Positions 1-11,206 of a stretch of 64,000 bases of DNA are shown here, in pieces. Within the stretch, counting starts at the first letter, position 1; the number at the start of each line of letters is the position of its first letter. Position numbers and translations under genes: made by a program. A model generated the notes under the pieces. That model was given only the letters and a program-made list of their open reading frames with translations. It was not told the DNA's origin and ran no database searches. The DNA is from Floccularia luteovirens (taxonomy: Eukaryota; Basidiomycota; Agaricomycetes; Agaricales; Squamanitaceae): assembly GCA_009739215.1 (NCBI GenBank), contig VSJF01000002.1, positions 1,860,001-1,924,000 on the forward strand. The letters are read 5' to 3'.

Positions 1-2977
1 CACAGCCCATCTGTTCCACAGATCTCAGCGCAAAAATCACATTCTCTATCGAGACGAGGCAGCTCTGCGTCAATTATGAGCACGGACGATCTATCTTCTA
101 AAGGCAGCTCATTTGGGTCGCAAGCAGAATGTAAGATTTTCTACGCCGCCATTGCATAGCTTTATGGATCCTTTTCATAGATCGTGAGCGGTTACGAGAA
201 TTAGAAAGAGAACGAAATATTGAACGGGAACGAGAATGGAACAAGCCAAAGTCAAAGGTCACCAGACCGTCATCAGCCCTAAGTATGCTGTCTCCTGCCC
301 ATGGAGATCGTACGAGAACCCAGAGCTTCACGCGAAACCCCCGTCCAGACTCTGCGCAATCGCAAAACTCCACGGACCATGCATTACGCCGCCACAGTTC
401 ATTCAACTCTGGCCGGTCAAGTGTCTCCTCTATTGGTAGCTCATCGAGGGCGAGTCAAGAAGATGAAGGCCCTGTCGATATAGTTCATGAAAGAGAGAGG
501 AATTGGAATGCTCCACACCCAAAATGGCATCTTCCGTCAAAACAACAGCCTGATACTCCAACCTCACCTTCTGCATCCCGCCTTTCAACCTCTTTTGGTA
601 ATCCCAAGTCTGAAGTACGTCCAAGAGCTGATAGTTTAAAGACGAAAGGGGCAGCGCGTCTTTCTCACCTGTCGCCTGACAAGCGGTCTTCAAATTCAAA
701 TATGTCACATAATGAAAGACCTATGTCACCTTCCCCTGTCCAGTCATCGTCACAACAAGGTTCTCTCAAACCCACATTTTCATCTCCTAGGAGAAGTAAA
801 TTACCACACAGCTCACCATCTACTACAACATCTAATGCTTTAAAGAGTAGAAAATCACTTTCTCCAACTCGACAAGAGGAAAGTCTACATCGTAATGGTC
901 ATGCTTCACATTCCCGCATCCCCCTACCATCACCCACTCCTGATGGTGGAACGTTGAATAGGCGCAGTGCCTTTCCAACAACAGGCAGTAAGGCAATTAT
1001 ATTAGACAAGAATATTGAAACAACCCATAGACGAATTGAGGGTATAGGGTTCAATACCAATCATAATCATCTCGAAGTCAACCGTTCCAGTACGTCATCT
1101 ATAGTTATTTATACCAGTTAATAAAATATCCTGCTTTTTAGACAATGCAGACTCGTTGTCACAGGACAAGACACCCACCTTGCGTACGGTTTTGCCACCT
1201 CCTGACGTGCAACATTCACCAACAGAATCGGATAAGTCGAGTGATGAAGCGAGATTGCCAGACGCACTTTTGTTCCCCTTAACAGCAGAAGCCCGACCAG
1301 CTCAATTGCCACCCTTGCCTCCTCTTGAAGCTACATCTACCACTTCATACATCACAGAGACACCCTCCCGACCTGTATCATTAAGCAATTCAAAAGTGGA
1401 GTCTCCATCCCCTTCATCTCCCCAAGGTCTGCCGGAGCTTCCAGAACCCTCTTTATCTTCAGAAAGTGAAAATGAATCTGAAGGTACTCACGAGCTTCCC
1501 TTCACGCCTGCTAATGGACGAAAACTACGCGTAAGTTCAAACTGGACTGCTATGAAAACACCTAAGCCTCCAGGTGCATGGATGTCGACACCTAAGGAAT
1601 CGGATGTTCAGCTTACCCCAAGTGGTCATGATGTCGACCTAAAGCCAACAAATATCTATGCTACTCCTGCTCCCTCTTTTTCGCGCGCTACGACCCCTCT
1701 CATTGCTCCGACCCCTGGTCTTCCTGGGGCATGGACAGCGACCCCATCGGTGAGGAAGAGCACCTTAAAAGTCCGTTTCGACCCGGAACCTCCATCACAG
1801 AGCTCTGGTGTCAAGTCGGAAAATGTACCGATTGATGTTCGTAATGAGTTGTCGCACGACAACACGGATACTCCAGATAATTATTCAGGCCCTCAAACCA
1901 CCAGCGAGTCAGAGTCCCCTGCTCCAAATCATTTCGAGCCTGAAGAGCGCCCGAAAACGCCAGATCTAAAAACTCCCATAACACCAGCTCGGAGTCCGCG
2001 AAGCCCTCGAAAGTCTCCCGGGATACGCGTTTTGGATGCTTTCGGTAGAGAAGAAACACTCGACCCGTCGAAAGACGAAAAGCATACTAATGATACTCCC
2101 CGGAATAATGGTTCTGTCAGAATTGTAGACGCGATGGGCAGGAAGATCAAAGAAAGTGAAGAGAAGTCAGTCCCAAGGGAACGCGGCGAGATTTTAGCAC
2201 AAGTTAAGAAAGGGCTCTACGAAATGGTTCATGAAATGGATGAGGATATTTATAGGTGAATGGGACTCTATTGTATCCCTTGGGATATCTCATTTCTTAA
2301 AATTCATGACAGAACTGATGACGGATTCCTTGATATGGATCGCGTGCAACAACTCGAGTCGGCATCGCAGGCTGCTAGGCAGAATCGAGAAATGTTATCA
2401 CAAAGTCTTCACGAGAACGGCCTCCAGTTGCAGCGACACCAGAAACAGGTTCTATATAACAAAGATGCGGATATTGCCCAGATCACAGTATGTTGTTTTG
2501 TGAAAACTTCATGTCCCTCATCTCATTTTTTTCCCAAGCTCCATTCAAGGACTGGTCGACTATTGCGAGCATTCCAGACAAACCGTGGGTTATTTTTTGC
2601 GGCTGTTTTCCTTCAAGTACTACTTATTTTCGCTATTTATCGGTAAGGCTTTGTTACTTTCTTGTGTCTGGATCTCATGCTCAATCAATGACTGTAGGGT
2701 TACGTGTATGCGCGCGAAAGACCTGTTCCTCACAACATACTATGACCCATTTTACCCAGATATTCATTTATATACCACCAATCCATATATGTACCACCAT
2801 TCAACGTGGACGTCATGGTTCTCGATACCGGAATTACTTCGCCGGGAGGGTTGGCTGCTAACCTCCGAACGAGTTTTACGGAATATGAACATTATTGTGC
2901 AATCTATGCAATTACGCTTATGGAATATGCTAGATAGTGGAGTGGTAGAGCACTCTGTTGCTTGGCCTCCAACATGA
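1..2977 (+). CDS. Large disordered protein with C-terminal membrane segment (5' partial)
   Basis: I do not recognise a named family. The frame is open to the left edge of the window, so the gene probably starts upstream, although an ATG lies at 76. Deduced exons are 1-130, 181-1089, 1142-2255, 2313-2487, 2539-2642 and 2698-2977, with GT..AG introns. The first two thirds are Ser/Pro/Thr-rich and disordered, with repeated PGAW-type motifs (PGAWMSTP near 1575, PGAWTATP near 1730) followed by a KVRFDPEP stretch. Then come an RxxDAxGR-type pair (VLDAFGRE and IVDAMGRK), a helical/coiled-coil part (exon at 2313), a hydrophobic segment (FFAAVFLQVLLIFAIYR) and a Tyr-rich tail (YYDPFYPDIHLYTTNP). The architecture suggests a protein anchored by its C-terminus in a membrane such as the nuclear envelope or ER; that is inference. 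It ends in WPPT before a TGA stop. Confidence 0.7.
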
Positions 2978-3222
2978 TTCACACACCTCCTATGATTTGT
3001 ATGATACGCACTATAGCAACTGTAATCAAACTGTTGACACATTGAATACTCAACGTCTTACGTAAATCATTTCCGTCAGTGACAAATATAGAGTACTAAA
3101 GGAGAAATTGTGGATCTATCGTGACAATATTAGTTGCTGTCGCTCCAATTCGAAGGAATAAATATAACAGCTGCATATGTGTGCCCATTCACCCATTCTT
3201 TGCGATTTTTTTCGCTTCTTCC

Positions 3223-5852
3223 ATGTCGATGACCACACCCGAAGAACCCAACATTCCTCGCCTTCAGGCTTCTGCACACGAATCTCCTAGAGGCTCCTTG
3301 CCGACTTCAGATTCTGATACCTCAAATACTCACTCGTCGGAAGAGTTTGATTGGGACAAAGAAGACGAAATAAATGACCCACACCCCCTGGCTGATCAAG
3401 TCAAGGCCAAAAGGGGGAGACGACTATGGCTGGCTTTCATGCGATTGGCAAGACCTGCTCGCGTAGTACTCGTCAGCACAATAGGGATTGCGCTGCTTGT
3501 CACCCCTCTCATTGTGGTAAACGTTCGATTCAAAGACAACCCCGTGAAAATACAAGTGCACGTATGGTCACTATGGCTCACAGTGATTTGGGCAGCTAGC
3601 TGTATCACTTATCTCTTCGTCGATGCCATTCCACGTATTGTGATTGCGATAATGGTTTTATTCGGTGCCCATATTGAACGATTGAAAATACAGTTGGAAG
3701 TAAGTCTTGAGATATCTCCTAGATTACTATCCTGAATAGCGTACAGTTAGTGATGGCAGTGTCCCCCTGGATAAAACTCGCACTTGATATATCATGGGCA
3801 TGGATCAGCTTGTCGGTCATACGATTTATATACCAACCTTCTGGGGCATATTGGATTATTATCAATCGTGTGATGCAGGTGTGCTCATTGCTTAATTATA
3901 ACAATAATAATATAAATAGAAGATACAGACTCTCTTTGCTGCTGGTATTATTTTGTTCGCAGAGAAATTGTTTTTGCGATTTGTCTCTATCAACTTTCAC
4001 GAAAAAGCTCTCTCCGATCGCTTAGCAGAAAATCGTCTTGGTCTTAAAGCACTTGATTGCCTATCCAATGCTCATCCAGCCACACATAAAAAATCTCATA
4101 ATACGAAGCGTAGTCGCAGGAACCCTGGCATTTCGACCACTCCTCCATCTAATCTGCGAAATGATACACTGCAGACAGGCGGTGATTCCGCCACACAAGA
4201 CGAGAAAGTTGCATTTATAGACAAGAATGTCAGGTCGCCAAATGCGCGCAGAAGGCGAAAGAGAAACGTAGCTAGTGTGATTGTGGATCAGGTTAGTGGA
4301 ATGTCAAGTTTGATGATGTCACTGCTAATGTGTAATAGATGGGAGGTGCTATTGGTCAGGTTGCATTGAAGGACTCCAGATTCAACAAGGAAGGAGAGAT
4401 CGGAGGTTTGTATTCTGCAAGGCGATTGGCTAGGAAGTTGTTCAGCGTCTTAAGTGATGTGCGACCCGATAGATCTCACCTCGTAGTGGAGGGTAGGTCA
4501 CTCTACTCCATCCTACGGATTTGTTCATTTATAATAATAATAAAAACATTCCTAGATTTCTATCCTTACTTCCGTTCTACGGCTGAAGCTGTACGTGAAA
4601 TTTTTCAACTCTTGTCTAAATACTAACCTGTCTTAGCACGAGGCATTCTCTGTGTTCGACAAAGATGGAAATGGCGACATAACAAAACGAGAGATGCGAG
4701 AAGCAGTGCAAAGAATCTATCGAGAGCGTAAATCACTGGTATCTGGCCTAAAGGTATGGCATAGTTATGTTTAAACAACTGAAGACCTAAGCGCAGCTCC
4801 ACCCAGGACGTCAGCTCGATTATCGCCAAGCTAGACGCAGTGCTTCTTTGCATCGCATTTATTGGCATATTTTTCGTTTGCCTCCTCGTGTTCAGCCGCA
4901 CCAACACTCTTGCATCATTGGTACCACTCGCTACGATCATCCTCGGGTTCTCGTTCATCTTCGGACACTCGGCACAGACTCTCTTCGAATCTGTGCGATA
5001 TTCTTCCGCGCGAGTGTTTTGCCGTTTTGCTGACTCACGCTACAGCTCATTTTCATATTCTCAACCCACATCTTTGATGTCGGAGATCTGGTTATGATTG
5101 ATGACCAAGTAGGTTTATCACATTATTTTTTAAAGTGCCAATCGCCCTGACTATTTATTCGTAATATATCAGGTGTTATTTGTCGAGGAATTCGGACTCT
5201 TTGCAACAACTTTTCGTCGGGTTGATGGACAGAAGATAATCGCTCCAAACGCTCTTTTAGCGAGCACGAAACTAGTGCATAATGTACGCCGTAGTAAATC
5301 AATGTATGCAGTCTTTCCTTCCTACGTGATGGACCAAGGACTTACATACCCAGGTGGGAATCCACGACCCTGACGGTTTCATACAATACACCTTTGGAAG
5401 TTATAGAGCGACTGCGGTTGAATATCAACACATACATCAATGATAACAGCCGCGAGTGGAGTGGATGTGCGCTTAATATCGAAAAAATGGATTTCCAAAA
5501 TGCTATAACCTTGACCATAGCTATCGAACGTAAGTGTTCTTATACCTTCTTGGGTTATTAGTTAACGCCTGTTTAGATCGTCCAAACTGGCAAGATTGGG
5601 GCAGGCCGATGGACAAGACGAAATGGATTCATGCGTTTCTTGAAAACCACGTTAGAAGAACTAGATATACGGTACACGATGCCTGTACAGCCAGTACTTC
5701 TGCCTCGTCCCCCTATGCAAGCACCTCATATGGGGACACCTGAACCACGAAGTGGACCAACACCAGATCTTGGTAATGCCGGATTTTATCAAGGAGGCGA
5801 CTTCAGGGCCCCAGGAAGGACATTGAGAGCAGGGGTTTCTTCTTTTGATTAG
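3223..5852 (+). CDS. MscS-family mechanosensitive channel with EF-hand; apparent frameshift near 5603
   Basis: The spliced product matches the fungal Msy1/Msy2-type MscS channels, which sit in ER or plasma membrane and respond to osmotic stress. The start is the ATG of MSMTTPEEP. The order is a disordered N-terminus; several transmembrane segments (exons 3223-3699, 3747-3878, 3929-4291); a linker; an EF-hand (exon near 4638, loop DKDGNGDITKRE, calcium-binding residues intact); two further helices (VLLCIAFIGIFFVCLLVF; LATIILGFSFIFG); and the MscS beta domain (VGDLVMIDDQ, VDGQKIIAPNALL). Near 5594 the frame reads RPNWQDWG, but the expected continuation (GRW...FMRFLKTTLEELDIRY...) lies one base forward, so an extra base at about 5603 breaks the frame. 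Read literally, the protein would end at 5743 with an unrelated tail. The second frame runs to the stop at 5852. Either a sequencing error or a real mutation could explain it. Confidence 0.87.
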
Positions 5853-6054
5853 AGAAAATAACCTTTAGGTTCTTTACAAACCTATTGCGACCAGGTACAT
5901 ACCCAAAGAGATCCCATGTACATAAGCTACGCGCACTCCGGAACTAGACAAACATTATTTATACGTCCACATTTCTTTAGATGATGGCAGTGCTTGGGTA
6001 GAAAATTAATTAATTAATTATTAACATTGTTGTTCCTGCCTTCACAAGTCTCTG

Positions 6055-8481
6055 ATGGATCCCTCCAACACGACGAACGAAACCTTGTCCTTGTTGTCAT
6101 CCATAAGTAAATATCAGAGCCACAAGTTCTTGCCCTCGCAATCAGTCCATCCTTTTGCGTCTCCAGCAGAGTCAACCTCTCTCACACTGCAAGACCTGAT
6201 AAATACTACAGATCAATTATCAAATTCACTTGCGCTATATGCTTCTGCATCTTGGGATAATCCCAAGCTGGTGTCTCTTTTCCGTCAACATACTGACATA
6301 GCGCATAAGCTTTACGTTGTACGACCCTATATGATCATGCAACAAGTGTACCAATTGATTGCACATTGCTCAGTAGCCTGCGAAAAACATTGAAAACCTT
6401 GTTGACAGTTTACGCGAACGCGCTGGAATAAACTATGGAGAGAGCATTCCATCGGATCCAGCATTGCACTTCGAATGGTGTATAAACAAACTCGAAACAT
6501 GGGGCAAGCTTGCAGGAATGGAAACTTTCAAGGATAGCAGCCGGGAAGGAGACATAACGATAATGCTAGGAGGCAAAATCCTTGTTGTTGATGTTGATCT
6601 CTCCTTCAACCGGATGGAACCTTTGAAACCGATAGTCAAGGTTGCAAATGTGAAGACATCGTACGCTATTCCTAATGCCACAAAGGCATCAAACATGGAT
6701 GGATCAATCTCCTTGGACGGGTTTCTAAAGGATAGCATTCAAAGTTACTATGCTGAAGTTCAGAAAAGTGAATATATCAGGGATACGAAACTAGCTACCA
6801 AAATAAGCAAGAATATAGTGGAACAACTGAAGTACCTTGTTATGCTAGACAAGTTAGCAGAACAAGGTGGGAATGATGGTAATCGGTGGTTTGTTGATGT
6901 AGATGAACTATGTCATGTATTAGAAAACTTCGCAAAAAGCGAAGCAGAAGTTGTGGCTTCGTACGTTGCATTTGTTCAGTATTTTGACGGTCCTATTAAT
7001 TCTAACTCATCTAGGTCTCTATTCTCAGGACGGGCGCCTCTTGATATTTTTCTTCTTCGCTCTCATTCCCTACCGTTGCCATATTTAACATCACCATCGA
7101 TAGTCTTCCTGATACATGCGTCTCCTTCTGCATACCTTCTGCTCTCGCGCGAATCACCAAGTTCTGTTACCGACACCAACAAAAATCTACCACAGATCGA
7201 TTTGCCATTCCAATATTTGCGATCTTATGTTGCTACCCATCCGAAAGGGATAACTACCGCAACTCTTCTATTGACGAATTTATCAGATACATCGTTCTTT
7301 TCGAATGGGATGTCAATGCCGACGCTCATGTCAAGGCCTACTTTCCCACTTGTCCCAAGAGGATCTGAAATTGAGCACCGATTTCCGCAGTTAAAGACTC
7401 CAGTAGCTATACCCTCCGACAGATCTTCTCCTTCAGTTGGGCAACCTGTGTGGATCTTGGATTTTACCAACAGTGGCAAAAGTAAAGGCGTTGTGATGAA
7501 CCAATCACGCCTTCGGGAAATCGAGCTTTTCGTCAATCCCTTAAGTGGTGTGGGTAATATGGGCTCTATTGGCATGGTATCTTTTGGGACTGGTAGTTGG
7601 GTGGATCTTCTTGTTTGTCGCTACATTCATTACTGTATGTCGGCTATGCTAACTTTTCTTTGTAGTTTGGAATTACAACCTCAATATCTCCAGAACGCTA
7701 CACCGCTCTTTATGTAAGCCCAGTGTACCCTATACCCTCTCACCGAAATTCTGGTTGAGATTGGAATAATAGGAGTCACCAACATCAGCACATCCACCGT
7801 TACAGCTGCGTCTAGCGGTCCCGGAAGAGCCTGGATTCCTTCTTGAAAGGGTCCCCGTTCACAGTCTGAAAGAAGTCTGGGGTATACTTGAGGTAAGAGT
7901 TGGATAGCTAGAATATGCACAAGATAATAAACGACAATCTCAGATCGTCCGGGAACAGTGTTGGTTAAATGAAATCCTGACCGGGTGCGAGTGGGTTATA
8001 GAAGGACCTACCAACAAAGGTGAAGAATTCCCACAAGAACCCCCTCCCAGCGACGAGGATTTGCAAGCAATTTTAACAGGTTTGCAATTTTACAAGTATT
8101 ATTAGATTGAGTTGACGGAGGGCATATATTCACATAGGCATGATGATACCACGGAAAATACCAGTAAACGTATTTCTTCCTACCCAAATAGAAAGTGCGG
8201 ACCCTCTTTTTGGTGGCTCTCCTCTTGATTCGATGACCATTTCTCAACCACGGAGATCACGAATTGTAATGACTTCCCCTGAGCGCCCACCCATGTCTGG
8301 CCTCGTGGAACTGACTATAACGTATGACGAGTCAAGACCTCGAAGTATCCTTGTCGACATCCGTGGAGCCATAGGGGCTGACATCAAACTCGATGTCATG
8401 GAGGAAATTGCTCGGAGAGGAGGTGTATTTGGCTTGCCGGGAAAGGTCTGGGCTAATTCCCATGTTTCATCGATGATTTGA
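6055..8481 (+). CDS. MED1: Mediator of RNA polymerase II transcription subunit 1 (Med1)
   Basis: Med1 is a middle-module subunit of the Mediator complex in the nucleus, linking activators to RNA polymerase II. The start is MDPSNTTNETLS. The first intron is 6319-6376, and the next exon carries the Med1 signature region (EWCINKLETWGKLAGME, then GGKILVVDVDLSF and VKVANVKTSYA). The long exon ends near 7634. Short introns follow near 7634, 7715, 7891 and 8080, and the tail is GGVFGLPGKVW before the stop. The length, about 740 residues, suits fungal Med1. All junctions join in frame with GT..AG signals. It is convergent with the RPL12 gene, about 290 bp apart. The call rests on recognised family motifs rather than an alignment. 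Confidence 0.8.
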
Positions 8482-8772
8482 TGCAATTATGCCTCTTTAC
8501 ATTGACGAATTGCACGCATTGATTTTGTGTAATTACAACTACCTCTTTTGAAAATTTTATTGGAATGAAAATTGTACCATTTTGTGGTTCGCAGGTTTTC
8601 TGTAACCAAGTTATTGTTAACATATATATCAACAATAGATAAGATATTGATGCCATATCATTCTGAGTGATATTTTGTACATGCGAGCTCGGTCAGAGAG
8701 TGCTTTTTGAATGCATGGGATCGATAAAATGATCAAAGATATTAAGATACAGACTTGTGACTGGCAATGTGT

Positions 8773-9443
8773 CTACTCATCAGGCACCTCAACCTCCCCT
8801 GAATTTATTCCGTCAATAATGTCATGAGGAGGTTTACCGTCAACTGTGCATCCGACACTCTGAGCTGTTCCAAGAATTTCTTTCACGCAACCTGACAGTT
8901 CCTTTGCCAATGATTTCGATTTCATCGTCCGTGCGATGCTGAATATTTCATCTAAGGGTATGTTTCCAGAGTGTTTGATGTTCTTCTCCTTCTTACGGTC
9001 ACGTGGAGGCTCTTTAGCAATGTTAAGCAGATTGTAAGGAATATAAGGCGACAAAGATAGTACCTTTAAGAGCACGAATCACTAAGGAAGAGGCGGAGGG
9101 GACAACAGAGACAGCAGCTTGTCGATTTTGAATGGTTAATTGTACGGTAACACGGAGACCTTTCCATGCAGAGGTAGCTTTTGCGATATCTTCTCCAACC
9201 TTTTTCGGTGACTGACGTGGGAGTTCAAGTTCAGAGGGCCTGCTACAGAATTTCCAGATAAGAGGTGCTCACCAGACCAAGAGGACCGATTTTTGGGGCT
9301 AGTGCTGATGACGCACCAACTTCACCGCCTGTAGCGCGCAGGTAAATGATCTTGATTTCATTAGGGTCCTATACATCGTGTTTGTCAGTAGCAAAATCTT
9401 GCGAACAACTTCGAGCGATGATAATCACGAGTTTTGGGGCCAT
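8773..9443 (-). CDS. RPL12: 60S ribosomal protein L12 (uL11)
   Basis: This is the cytosolic large-subunit protein uL11 (eukaryotic L12) at the base of the P-stalk. Four exons give a full protein: 9443-9429 (MAPKL), 9368-9273 ([20 protein letters not shown]), 9211-9064 ([12 protein letters not shown]) and 9011-8773. The last exon holds the highly conserved [20 protein letters not shown] stretch and ends in GEVEVPDE. The very short first exon of five codons explains why the start is easily missed. The length, about 165 residues, is normal. It is divergently transcribed from the Pho80-type cyclin with 277 bp between the start codons, so the two may share a promoter. Confidence 0.96.
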
Positions 9444-9720
9444 TTGAACAGATAACGAGTATGCGACCCGGAAAAGATAATTAGAGGCGGCGCGCAAACG
9501 GTCAAACAATCACAGGAGTATTACAAATGCATGTACTACGAATTAGAGTTCAGAGTCCGATCATATAACTGTACAGCCGCGAGGTTGTTTGGCTGTGTTA
9601 TGCTATAGCCTCTGACTCTGATTCCTTGTGACACGCACATGTCACCGTTCTTACTCCATAACTCCAGTGCTTTGAACCGTTCCGTTGTTTAATACCACGG
9701 CGGGTTCATGCAATGGATAC

Positions 9721-10808
9721 ATGGAACCTTCAAACTCAGGAAAGGTCGAACTTCCGGCCGATTTTGAACTTGTTTCCGTGGATCACCTTGTTCATCTCAT
9801 TGGTATAATCTTATCGTCTTGGTTGGTGTGCAACTGATTTTCAATTGATCCCATTTTTGACAGCAGATATGCTGAATCGTTTAATTATACATAATGACAG
9901 AATACCGCTATCTCCGTAATACTGCCAGCTTCCATTACTAAGAGCATTCTAATCGTTGTAACAGAGAAAGTCTGACGCGGTTTCACTCGCGGTCTGCTCC
10001 AGGGATTAGTGTGCAAGATTACTTGAAACGAATAGTCAAGTTCACTAATGTAGAGGTAATATCGTTCAGTGGCTCTTGTTCACTCGACTGAGATAGCTAC
10101 CACTTCTTGCAGAAATCTTGTCTATTGATCACTCTTCACTACATCGATCAAATCTGTGTTCGGATGCCCCTATTCACCCTTTCTTCACTGACTTGTCATC
10201 GCTTTATTATCGCCGCAATTACTGTATCCAGCAAGGGTTTATGTGACACCTTCTGCACAAATAACCTTTACGCTAAGGTTGGCGGGATTCCTGTAACCGA
10301 GCTCAACGTTTTGGAAAGAGAATTTCTCTCAGCAATCGAGTGGAAACTGATGGTTAGCAAATTTTTTTTTCCATCATCTTCAATCCCGTGCAAACACACG
10401 CAATTCCATTCGGGCTCACTTAAATGGCATTCAATTGGTCCTCATGGTCATCCTTATTCCCGCCAGTGTACACGTGAAGTGCTCCAGGAATATTACATCA
10501 ATCTTGTCAGGACACATAGTTCTGGGCAATATTTTATCGCAGGCACCAGTTCGCCAAACCAATCACCCGAAAGTGATATAGAAATAGATCGTGGGCAATC
10601 ACGTTCGCCCTCACCATCTGATGCAACTTCAACACATCGACACAAACGCCCACGCTTATCGATTAGTGAAACATCAACTATTCTCATAGATCCTGGAACA
10701 ATATCTCAAGACGTCACCCCAAGACCTACTATTGAACAAAATATGGCATTCGCTGCTCTTCGCCGATCACAACAAGATAGGGACAAAGATAGCAGAATGG
10801 GAGAGTAG
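9721..10808 (+). CDS. Pho80/PCL-type cyclin
   Basis: Cyclins of this family activate the Pho85-type CDK in phosphate, glycogen and cell-cycle control. The product starts MEPSNSGKVELPADF. The cyclin box is assembled from short exons: LVHLI, then MLNRLIIHNDRIPLSP, then TRFHSRSAPGISVQDYLKRI, then the long exon from about 10113. That exon carries the signature ITLHYIDQICVRMP, the FIIAAITVSSKGLCD helix, and YAKVGGIPVTELNVLEREFL. A long intron of about 115 nt from 10352 is followed by a low-complexity Ser/Pro-rich tail ending MGE. The catalytic partner is not encoded nearby. Family assignment is firm; which PCL subfamily is not clear. Confidence 0.87.
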
Positions 10809-11206
10809 TGATATATAATTGAGTGTTGGGTTTGTGAATGATATATGGAGAATAGGCAACTAAATATTGATACCACTAACTATGTACGAATAAAGCACAG
10901 GGATTTTGCAAGGATTGAACATGTTGGGAGAAGAGAGGGATACCGCGTCACTTGCGCGTCAAGGCCAGCTACATCCTACAATTTTCAGTACTGAGACAAA
11001 TAAAGTTGACCGATTAGACGGTGACAGGCTATGTTAAGTGGGTGGGCCAAGCCGAAGCAGTCATGATGTTGAACTAATTGACTGCGCACCGTGAGTATAC
11101 TACTTTACCAATACAACGCAAACAGTGGAAAACTGTTCACGCCACGAATTGTCCTACAAACGGCAGTATATGCAAATTGTCGAAGTCCGTACTGCTAATA
11201 CACAGT
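10809..11206. other. Intergenic region between convergent genes
   Basis: These 398 bp lie between the 3' ends of the cyclin (+) and kinase (-) genes. I see only AT-rich presumed 3' UTR sequence and a short inverted repeat near 11057-11085 (7-bp arms GCAGTCA/TGACTGC), with no coding signal. Confidence 0.5.

Noticed and set aside
6006..6023. TTAA-type run (AATTAATTAATTAATTA)
   Set aside because: Simple AT microsatellite in an intergenic spacer; no sign of a transposon terminal repeat or target-site duplication.
11057..11086. Inverted repeat GCAGTCA...TGACTGC
   Set aside because: A seven-base stem in an intergenic region is expected by chance and is not a terminator type used in fungi.
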